The notes under the pieces: model-generated | What the model was told of the DNA's origin: nothing | Seen by the model: the letters and a program-made list of their open reading frames with translations, nothing else | Databases searched by the model: none | Part shown: positions 20,764 through 29,224 of the stretch, piece by piece | Numbering within the stretch: position 1 is the first letter of the stretch | Layout: each line of letters opens with the position of its first letter | Program-made: the position numbers and the translations under genes | Origin: Athripsodes cinereus | Taxonomy: Eukaryota; Arthropoda; Insecta; Trichoptera; Leptoceridae | Assembly (NCBI GenBank): GCA_947579605.1 | Contig: OX388316.1 | Location: forward strand, 10,667,290-10,731,289 | Reading direction: 5' to 3' | DNA: 64,000 nucleotides

Positions 20764-22146
20764 TGTGTGTAGATTTTCATTGTATTTTTTTGTTTTCAGA
20801 TCGTCAGCCACTGTGAACATCTGTCCGATAATACTCTAAGAAATTGCATCTCAATACTCTGATGCGCCATTCATCTATGTGTATGTGTTTAGATATGAGG
20901 AATAACTGCCATCCTTATTGATCCTGATTTGTATATTATTCTTCATCAAATTTGAACATTATGTTGCTTTGTCGAGTCGTAGGAACACGTTTCAAAATGG
21001 TGAATATTTAACATCTAAAGTCATTGTAATTTCACAAAAGTAGTTTGTTTTGTGTGTAGATTTTCATTGTATTTTTTTGTTTTCAGATCGTCAGCCACTG
21101 TGAACATCTGTCCGATAATACTCTAAGAAATTGCATCTCAATACTCTGATGCGCCATTCATCTATGTGTATGTGTTTAGATATGAGGAATAACTGCCATC
21201 CTTATTGATTCTGATTTGTATATTATTCTTCATCAAATTTGAATATTATGTTGCTTTGTCGAGTCGTAGGAACACGTTTCAAAATGGTGAATATTTAACA
21301 TCTAAAGTCATTGTAATTTCACAAAAGTAGTTTGTTGTGTGTGTAGATTTTCATTGTATTTTTTTGTTTTCAGATCGTCAGCCACTGTGAACATCTGTCC
21401 GATAATACTCTAAGAAATTGCATCTCAATACTCTGATGCGCCATTCATCTATGTGAATTTTTTTAGATATGAGGAATAACTGCCATCCTTATTGATCCTG
21501 ATTTGTATATTATTCTTCATCAAATTGAAGATTATGTTGCTTTGTCGAGTCGTAGGAACACGTTTCAAAATGGTGAATATTTAACATCTAAAGTCATTGT
21601 AATTTCACAAAAGTAGTTTGTTTTGTGTGTAGATTTTCATTGTATTTTTTTGTTTTCAGATCGTCAGCCACTGTGAACATCTGTCCGATAATACTCTAAG
21701 AAATTGCATCTCAATACTCTGATGCGCCATTCATCTATGTGTATGTGTTTAGATATGAGGAATAACTGCCATCCTTATTGATCCTGATTTGTATATTATT
21801 CTTCATCAAATTTGAACATTATGTTGCTTTGTCGAGTCGTAGGAACACGTTTCAAAATGGTGAATATTTAACATCTAAAGTCATTGTAATTTCACAAAAG
21901 TAGTTTGTTTTGTGTGTAGATTTTCATTGTATTTTTTTGTTTTCAGATCGTCAGCCACTGTGAACATCTGTCCGATAATACTCTAAGAAATTGCATCTCA
22001 ATACTCTGATGCGCCATTCATCTATGTGTATGTGTTTAGATATGAGGAATAACTGACATCCTTATTGATCCTGATTTGTATATTATTCATCATCAAATTT
22101 GAAGATTATGTTGCTTTGTCGAGTTGTAGGAACACGTTTCAAAATG
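20764..22146 (+). repeat. Satellite array, about 4.8 units of 286-287 bp
   Basis: Units begin at about 20771, 21058, 21345, 21631 and 21918 (marker agattttcattgtatttttt), giving periods of 287, 287, 286 and 287. The last unit is truncated at 22146. The units are almost identical, with only scattered substitutions. Each contains a pyrimidine-rich tract ending tttttttgttttcag followed by atcgtcagccactgtgaaca, a textbook 3' splice acceptor. Such high identity points to recent amplification. Confidence 0.95.
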
Positions 22147-22202
22147 TTACTGTCCTAATGCGGCGTGTCGCCTATGTTACTTGTGTTTTTGTATATTTTT
22201 AA

Positions 22203-22222
22203 TACTTACTTACTTACTTACT
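22203..22222 (+). repeat. (CTTA)n microsatellite
   Basis: Four to five repeats of ctta directly at the 3' end of the minus-strand RTE fragment that follows. It probably represents the element's tail. Confidence 0.6.
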
Positions 22223-22430
22223 CAGCCTTCTTCTTGTGTCCAGTATTGAACAAAGGCCTCCCTCTTGGACTTCCATAAATTTCTGTTGGACGCAACTCTC
22301 CTCCAGTGCAGGCCCGCCACTCTTTTAATATCGTCGGACCATCTTGTTAGGGGCCTACCCACGCTTCTGCGTCCTGTTCTAGGCCTCCAGTCCAGCACTT
22401 TCTTCGTCCATCTATCATCAGACATACATA
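22222..22430 (-). mobile_element. RTE-type LINE 3' end
   Basis: An open frame of 67 codons reads WTKKVLDWRPRTGRRSVGRP, then TRWSDDIKRVAG and FVQYWTQEEG. This is the conserved C-terminus of RTE-like reverse transcriptases, here without stops. The TAAG-type tail is (CTTA)n on the plus strand. Confidence 0.85.
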
Positions 22431-22489
22431 TTTTTAATACAGTATGCCAATTCTGAATCTTAGTTTCTGTTGAACTCCAGATGTGGGGA

Positions 22490-23683
22490 TGGGGAAAAAA
22501 TTATCTTTTATTTAATTTAGAACTCTGGGAGTGATTTTGAACAGTACTTCTTTATTCGACGATTTATAGGGAAGAGGAAATACAACATACAGTACTACAC
22601 TGCAAATGTATGAGGTGTTGCCACCATAAAAATACTATAAATAAAAATATAATTATTGTTGATTCAACAGTTGCACTAACTTTGTATAAGGAAATAGTTC
22701 ATTTTGACAGCATTTGAGCTGTAAAAGTTGGTTTAGTTAGTGCGACTAAGATTCAGAATTGGATATAATATCCTTGTATGAACAATTTAAGATGAGAGTC
22801 AGCTGCCAAATATAAAAATGAATTCATATTCTGCTATATTCAAAGAACTCTTAATTTATTTAATATTGACAGTTGTAATATAACTCTTGCCTTTTACTAA
22901 AGTTGTAATATATTTTTATTAAGGCATTCCGCTTGACAAGTGATTTGTGCCTGTTTGCCTGTATTAAATTATGTTCAGTATTATAACTATAATAATGCAA
23001 TTTGTTCTTAAATGTTATACTTAATATATGTTTCTTATATTGTAATAAATCAATTTTCAAAAAGTATTGTTTCATTTTATCAAGAAAAAAAAATTATGAT
23101 TTGAAAAGTAGTACCTACCTATAATATACACATATTATGTGCCATCTGTGGTTATTCTGGAAAGCTTTTATTACAAACTATTACACTGCAGTCTCAATAG
23201 ATGGCAGTGTATAGTTCCCCCAGAATACCAATATAATCATAATGAATTTCGAATCCCAATATTGGTACCTTTAAGTCGGATCTTCCATACATTTTTTCTG
23301 TCAATTTTGTTTGTATGGAGTTGCGTCTCTTATTACGTAGTATTATATTCTCTTTGCTAGTAATCACTAGCGATGAAACGCCCGTTCACACCTGTTCATC
23401 TTGGAGGATCATCCGGAGTGATCACTGAAAGTGAACGTATGTGAACGACCCTTTAGCTATCATTTTATCGATATTGGCTAGAGGCAATCAACCAAAATTA
23501 TTATTAAATGCTTGCTTCTTGTTTATTTATTGTCTATGGTTAAAACTGTCAAGATTGTCGAGGTGTTGGGTGCTAGCATTTTTGTTTTGAGTTGTAAGTT
23601 TTGTAATTATTTTTTGATAATTAATGCTTTGTTATGTTTTTCAATAAAATAATTTCTATACACATTTTATCTTTTAAGGAAAA
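22490..23683. other. Intergenic between the RTE fragment and SAP18
   Basis: No gene recognised. It includes the second copy of the 26-bp repeat (23331-23356) and the gttcac-rich stretch at 23388-23450 (cggagtgatcactgaaagtg). The SAP18 promoter and 5' UTR should lie at the right end. Confidence 0.4.
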
Positions 23684-24471
23684 ATGGCTGGAGTAGAATC
23701 AAAAATTGTTGAAGAGACTAAACCCGCGGAGAAACCGGTGGACAGGGAAAAGGTAAAAAGACTTTATTTTTATATCTACATCGGTTATTTCAAGTTGCTG
23801 TTTTTTACATATCCTTATATTTTTATTAAGAACTGTCTTTTTAGTCGTGGATATTAGTTCCGATGTGTTTTTGTAGTTTGAAGAGTTTTTTTAAAGCTTC
23901 AACTCTTTAGGGTTATGTTGCACGCATATCAACCAAATTTTTGACTAAGTAAATTAATAATAGAGTTATTTTTAATTTGGTCTGTATATTCCTTGTTGGG
24001 CAAGCAGAGATGCCACATTGTCATTATTAGTAGTGGTATAATTAATTTGATTTCTTTCAGACATGCCCGCTTTTGTTAAGAGTATTCTGTTCCACTGGAA
24101 GACATAATTCCACATCTGACTACGCAAGAGGTAATGTTCCACAAAACGAACTGCAAATCTATACATGGCAAGATGCCACACTCAAAGAACTTACGTCACT
24201 AGTAAAAGAAGTCAACCCAGAAACTAGACGTAAAGGTACATACTTTGATTTTGCTCTTGTGTATCCTGAGTCAAGAACCCCGGGTTATAGAATGAGGGAG
24301 ATAGGAGTGACTTGTTCTGGACAGAAAGGAACAGATGACAATAAAACACTAGCAGCAGCTAAGTTTTGTATTGGTGACTACATGGATATCTCTATAACTC
24401 CACCCAACAGAATGCCCCCTCCTCCACTTATGAGACGGCCGCAACATTTCAATAATAACAGAGTATATTAA
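23684..24471 (+). CDS. SAP18: SAP18, Sin3-associated/ASAP complex protein, 2 exons
   Basis: Ubiquitin-fold protein that joins the Sin3-HDAC corepressor and the ASAP/PSAP complexes on the exon junction complex; the fly orthologue is known as Bin1 (Bicoid-interacting). Exons 23684-23752 and 24061-24471, GT-AG, phase 0; 159 aa, in line with about 150 aa for the family. The start ATG follows GGAAAA. Exon 1 encodes a short charged leader ending PVDREK. Exon 2 starts TCPLLLRVFCSTGRHN and contains ELQIYTWQDATLKELT, then FDFALVYPE and the G-D-Y-MDISITPPNR segment, all family hallmarks. The tail MPPPPLMRRPQHFNNNRVY is Pro/Asn-rich. A poly-A signal lies at 24613-24618. Confidence 0.95.
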
Positions 24472-24612
24472 AAGGAATAATTTTTCAAATATTTAAAAAA
24501 AGAATACCATGTAAACGTGTATATTTACATTGTACTGTTTGTGCTATTCCATCTCGGCAACAATCAGTTTAATGATAAATTTTGTTGATAAGATTAATGA
24601 AAAGTACAGTAA

Positions 24613-24618
24613 ATAAAT
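24613..24618 (+). promoter_or_regulatory. Poly-A signal candidate for SAP18
   Basis: AATAAA about 140 nt after the SAP18 stop. Confidence 0.45.
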
Positions 24619-24639
24619 GGCATTCAAATATTTTGATCA

Positions 24640-25329
24640 TCTCAAGAATATATTAATTTTATAATAGAAAGAATGGCATTTCTACAGAGTATTGTCTAAT
24701 CTAATGAATATGAGTGAGACATAAATTCCCATAAATGAAATTGATTTTGCTATACAAAGTATAGTTATAATTAAAATTGTAATAGCCTAAGAAATTTGTT
24801 TTGATAATGTCATTTTGTAGAAAACCAATGCTAGGGTATTTTTAGGAATCATATATGTGGTGAATAATGAAAAAACGTAAATATTTCCATTAAACTGTAT
24901 AAAAGTACTACTAAGGATATTTTGTAAACGTTTGTGATTATTTTTTTCTTAGGGGTTTCTACCAATCATCTAATAACATATTTATATTTTCATGGTATTT
25001 CTGTAACACTTATTCAATTTGTCAACCATTGCTTGTGTTTTGTTGTTTAAAAAATATGTACGTTAGTTAATAATTATAAATTTGACCTTAAATATAAAAT
25101 ATTTTCTAAGATGCCATTGAGTTTAACTTTTATATTAAATTGTCTAATACCATACCTATTTTTTTCTTGATATAGAAGAGAACATTGAGTAACTAGTTCT
25201 GTAAAACATACTGTTGTGGAAATTGTTGGGGTTTTAATTGAAAAAGTATTGTCTTCTTACAATAGATGTCTCTGACGTGCATATTTCCATTAAATCATTA
25301 ATTTTTAACATAAGAAAATTTATCATATA
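24640..25329. other. Intergenic, nothing recognised
   Basis: AT-rich sequence downstream of SAP18, with no coding or repeat feature that I can support. Confidence 0.4.
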
Positions 25330-25960
25330 CAGTAGAAGTCCGGCATCCAACAGTCCGGAATGCCCGATAGTCGCTCATCGTCATCGCTCCGGAAAATTGT
25401 AAAAATTTTGTTTTTTTCCAAAAGTGTGTCTTTAAAGCAAATAAAAACGCTCGAGAGCTATTCGGAAGTTTTCGGGATAGTTCGGGATCATCCGGAAGCG
25501 CTTGGTATTGTTGTAAACATTGTAGTAAACCCTCAGCCTACTCAAAATCTTGAAGAAAGTGACTCAGATGCCGAAACGAAAGAAAAGGAAAAAATCAGCT
25601 GGGCAGAAGCTGCAGAATCACTTAATAAGTTTATCTCTTTTGCTGACCTTAGCTACAGTGTTTCAGAAATTATTGATTTCCATATCATTAGAAATAAATT
25701 TTATACTAAACGCCAAAAGTCAAGAAAACAAAAAGCCATTCATTACTTTTTTAAATCTAAGTGAAATATGTTTTACAGTACGTGTACATATGTACATTAT
25801 ATGAAATGTAAAATATACTTTGTTGTATGTATTTGCACACTGTATTTGTAGTTTAATTATTAACCTAATTGTTCTTATAATTAACGCCCGATAGACCGGA
25901 ATTTTCGATAATCCGGCATCGAGCCGGTCCCGAACGTGCCGGATTATCGGACTTCTACTG
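25330..25960 (+). mobile_element. Deleted pogo/Tigger-type DNA transposon
   Basis: Left end CAGTAGAAGTCCGGCATCC and right end CAGTAGAAGTCCGATAATCC (read inward) are flanked by TA (25328-25329 and 25961-25962). This matches the pogo/Tigger group of Tc1/mariner elements in terminal sequence and target site. The 631-bp element keeps only the 3' part of the transposase. Confidence 0.88.
25540..25764 (+). pseudogene. Pogo/Tigger transposase C-terminal remnant
   Basis: The frame ends ISWAEAAESLNKFISFAD, then IIRNKFYTKRQKSRKQKAI, then HYFFKSK and a stop. This resembles the tail of Tigger-type transposases (W..A..SL..FI.FAE ... IRN.FY). The DDE catalytic core and DNA-binding domain have been deleted. 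The 134-codon frame starting at 25360 is open only because the deletion joined terminal repeat sequence to this tail. Confidence 0.75.
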
Positions 25961-25962
25961 TA

Positions 25963-26842
25963 CATATAAGAGTAAACTATTCTATTGGAAACAAATTACT
26001 TTGTTGAGTAAAGGCAATGTGTTGTATTTCTACGTAATGTCTTTCTATATTATCATGGCAGTCCTGCAAAAACAGATGTTTGGAAATCATGAATAAGACA
26101 TTTAATATCTGCAATGAGGTACGCCACCCATCCTTAGTTAATTGTCAGATTATTTTATTTGTACAAAGAAGATGAGTTGCAACGCAATTGGTCCACTGGT
26201 TACTCCATTTGTGGGAGATAACATGAGCGTATTTATAGATAGACTTATAACAACTTCTATAATTATTAGGTGTAGTCAGTGGACTTAATGCGTGTATTGA
26301 ATAAAAATAATTTCTCTCTGATCCTAGAAGTTGTCACATGGAAATTCCAGATCTGGTCTTTAAATTTACCTTGAAAACTGTCAAAATTGAGACAGCTGTT
26401 TGCCTTGAAGAAATTATGTAATATTTGGATTACACAAATGTGTAGTATATAAGATAATAAAACAAATATATAAGGGCTGAATCATAAAGTAAAAAAAATC
26501 CATCTCGAAGACGTAGAGAAAATTCATGTTTTCTCTTTACTGTCAAAATTCTGTATAGTTCAAATTGTAAGTGAGTCTTTCCAAGGAGGAGCTAAAGAAA
26601 TGTGTTTAGATTTTAATAATTTATTTAAAAACTTAATTATAAACCATCTTTTATCAATTTTTGCTGAACAAATTTATTTAGAAACAACTAACATTACTCA
26701 GCCTTTTGTAAAATTAACAAGTTATTGCATTTTGTTCACTACTTGTAAACATTTAACATCTGGGTATATCAATCATTCACAACAAAATTCCCAAGAAAAC
26801 CTCAAACATATTTATACTTGTTGGAGTATCAATAATACTGTC
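25963..26842. other. Downstream flank of the cuticle gene
   Basis: No gene recognised. A 110-codon plus-strand frame at 26600-26932 overlaps the presumed 3' UTR of the cuticle gene and has no recognisable motif. Confidence 0.4.
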
Positions 26843-26848
26843 TTTATT
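26843..26848 (-). promoter_or_regulatory. Poly-A signal candidate for the cuticle gene
   Basis: AATAAA on the minus strand, about 125 nt beyond the cuticle gene stop. Confidence 0.45.
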
Positions 26849-26972
26849 AATTCTCTACAAATATTTTTACTTATATTATATCTCTCACAAACACAAATAA
26901 ATGCGAAGTTTCTCTGGAAATTATTAGATTAAATGACTGACTGAAGTCTATTTCAAACTTCACTAATGTTAT

Positions 26973-28061
26973 TTAAAACCTATTTTGCTGTTGTTGGTAG
27001 TTGGGCCTTTTTGATTTTTTGCCCATTGTTGCTAAATCAACCGTTACTCCATTTGGAAGGACTGCTTTGTTTCCTTCATAATCGATGAATCCCTTCTCAT
27101 CCTGATCTTCTTTAGTTTTGTCACAAGGAATGCCTGTTTCATAACTGTATTCACGTTTCAAACCATCTGGATCAACATATCCATACTTTCCTCTGGTCAC
27201 GCAATCATTTCCAATAGTTTCTTCCTTGAATGATCCATCATCATTTTCAAATCCCCATGTGATGCTACCGTCTGGGTTTTCTTCTTGGTATTTCCTGATA
27301 ACCTGAGCCACTGGCTTCTTTTCCCTATTGGGCTTCACTCTTTGAGCTGGAGTATTCTGTACCTGTTGTTGTTGCTGTTGTGGTCTTGGAGCCGGTTGTC
27401 TGTAGTTTTGTCTGATTGGTTCTTCTTCTTCCTCTTCTTGTTGAGGTCTGGCTTGTGGTCGTTGTGGTCTGAAGGAAAGGGGAGCCAATCTTATGGGCTG
27501 TTGTTGTCTAACAGGAACATCAAATTTGGATAACTGAGGTTCAAATCTAATTGGTGCTGGATTAAGCTGTTGGACTGGACGAGGTGGTGGTTGGGAAGGC
27601 CTGACTGGTTCTGGTGGCCTGGTTGGAGATGAAGCTGTGGATGGACTGGGACTGGGATAAGCAATTGGGCGTGGAGAAGGAGAAGCATTTAACAACAACT
27701 GGGAGATGTCTTCTTGGATAGGAGAAGGTGAGCTGAATGGAGATGTATTTGATAAGAATGGCTGTGGAGTTGAATGATCTTGCACTTCGTCAGATTCTTC
27801 ATTCACTGGTTTTTGTGACTCATCCAATTGTTGTAAAAATGGACTAACAGGGGAAACAGATTTGAAGGCGCCGGCTCTCTGTTGTCCTGGCCTGCGAATT
27901 CTTGCTGGTTGTGATTGTGGAGGAGGTCCCGCAAGAACTCTCGCTTGTCTATTTCCTGTTGGCTTGGGTCCTAATGCGATAGCTCCTGGAATGAGTAGCC
28001 TTGGTGGAACAGGACCATTGTTATATTGTGCTGATGCTGCGTAGACTAGAACGGCCAATAC
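26973..28061 (-). CDS. R&R-type cuticular protein, main exon (exon 2)
   Basis: Secreted structural protein of the cuticle; the R&R (chitin_bind_4) domain binds chitin. This exon encodes residues 8-369 after an acceptor at 28062 (TTTTCACAG|GTATTGG). Layout: rest of the signal peptide (VLAVLVYAASA), then about 235 residues very rich in Pro, Gln, Ser and Arg, with Q-runs and repeated PRP/QRP steps, then the chitin-binding region at about 272-320 containing WGFENDDGSFKEE, RGKYGYVDPDG and KREYSYETG. Two Cys flank the core (about 294 and 320), unusual for a canonical R&R domain, and suggest a variant subgroup with a disulfide. The tail is basic and ends NYQQQQNRF. The coding start lies in a separate exon at 41190-41210. 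Family assignment is firm; the exact subgroup is not. Confidence 0.88.
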   Translation of the reverse strand, partial: VLAVLVYAASAQYNNGPVPPRLLIPGAIALGPKPTGNRQARVLAGPPPQSQPARIRRPGQQRAGAFKSVSPVSPFLQQLDESQKPVNEESDEVQDHSTPQPFLSNTSPFSSPSPIQEDISQLLLNASPSPRPIAYPSPSPSTASSPTRPPEPVRPSQPPPRPVQQLNPAPIRFEPQLSKFDVPVRQQQPIRLAPLSFRPQRPQARPQQEEEEEEPIRQNYRQPAPRPQQQQQQVQNTPAQRVKPNREKKPVAQVIRKYQEENPDGSITWGFENDDGSFKEETIGNDCVTRGKYGYVDPDGLKREYSYETGIPCDKTKEDQDEKGFIDYEGNKAVLPNGVTVDLATMGKKSKRPNYQQQQNRF

Positions 28062-28137
28062 CTGTGAAAATAAATCACAAATCAGTTGTTTGAAATAGTT
28101 ATATAAGATTCGTAAATAAAATGTTCTCAAATTTGGA

Positions 28138-28258
28138 TTTTAAACCACTCTAGCAGAACGATTCCAATCAATCCAACTCCGGAAACGAGTAGAAACATTC
28201 TGCTCACTCGAGAATGATCGGAAGTGATTGGAATAGTTCATCTAGAGTGGTTTAAAAT
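28138..28258. mobile_element. Short fold-back element (MITE-like), about 120 bp
   Basis: The arms ttttaaaccactctag and ctagagtggtttaaaa are inverted, and the homology continues inward (cgattccaatca against tgattggaatag). It lies about 75 bp upstream of the cuticle main exon. The function is unknown and no duplication was identified. Confidence 0.6.
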
Positions 28259-28530
28259 TGAAATATGATCATCATCTATATTTCTTAGTAAGTAAATTCA
28301 GTCTCCACCAGCCAATTGTGTCAAAATTCAAAAGTAATTAAAATGTTCTCTTTGTATTTTAGTCAACTGATTGAACCGGATATAGCACGAACGCATTCGG
28401 CATAGTTTGTCACTTTTGCGATGTTGTGATTCGAATCCATATTGGGTTATAAAATTAATCATGATATCTAACGGTACCTTGAAATTGTCTTTATGTAGTT
28501 CCTATAGAAGGTACTCGAATACTTCTAGAG

Positions 28531-29086
28531 CAGAGGTGTGCAAACAGTATATCGCGATCGACCGGTCAATTGCAAGCGGTTTTACTTTTTAGGGTAGATC
28601 GCGCGCACACTCACAAAAACGTACCTAATGGTTTACAAAACTTTGTCCGGCCGGCCCAATGATAGTGTATTTTTGATTAAAAAAGTACCAGGGAAACAAT
28701 TAAAAATAGTCTGCATCGATCAAAAATGAAAGCTATTTTTTTAACCATACGAATAGTGTGGTTATTTTCCTCAATTAAGTGCTTCTGAAATATCGAATGC
28801 CTTTGGCATGGACTGGCCTTCTCTTGAAAACAAGATGATGCAGATCATTTCAGACATACACCTCAAAGCAAGAGCAGCAGATCCTAAATTTTGGTCTCTT
28901 AACTAAAAAAAAACACCCAAATCTAAAACAAATCGCCCATCGATTAACTTAAACTATGTATGTAGCTAGGTAGATACTCGCAATAAATGACTTTACATGT
29001 AAACAAATCTGTTTCCGAATCGATGATAGCTTGTCGTTCAATTTTATTGTTGTAGATCACCGATGGTCCAAGTCCGCCCACTCCTG
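28531..29086 (+). mobile_element. hAT element, internally deleted, near-perfect 8-bp duplication
   Basis: Left end CAGAGGTGTGCAAAC and right end CAGGAGTGGGCGGAC (read inward), flanked by TTCTAGAG (28523-28530) and TTCTAGAA (29087-29094). A subterminal gatcgacc/ggtagatcgc motif is seen. Inside, the plus strand reads MMQIISDIHLKARAADPKFW, a recognisable piece of the hAT transposase family related to the ZBED/FAM200 group. It lies in the cuticle intron. Confidence 0.8.
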
Positions 29087-29222
29087 TTCTAGAAAATAGC
29101 AGGCCTGCAGTTGACCCATAGTAAGTTGTACCTATAACTTAAATAGTCAGGCTCCTGTTCTAGAAAATAGCAGGCCTGCAGTCGACCCATAGTAAGTTGT
29201 ACCTATAACTTTAATAGTCAGG
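29082..29222 (+). repeat. 71-bp tandem duplication (2 copies)
   Basis: Copies begin at 29082 and 29153 and share ttctagaaaatagcaggcct, then gacccatagtaagttgtacc. The second copy contains the last bases of the hAT terminus (ctcctg), so the duplication arose after the hAT inserted. Confidence 0.85.
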
Positions 29223-29224
29223 CT

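Noticed and set aside
19561..23452. One large transposon with ends at the two gttcac-rich blocks
   Set aside because: The blocks are mainly in direct rather than inverted orientation, and no target duplication fits.
26600..26932. 110-codon plus-strand frame downstream of the cuticle gene
   Set aside because: It overlaps the probable 3' UTR of that gene on the other strand and has no motif.
27285..28044. Plus-strand and alternative-frame open reading frames over the cuticle exon
   Set aside because: Shadows of the Pro/Gln-rich coding sequence, which lacks stops in other frames.
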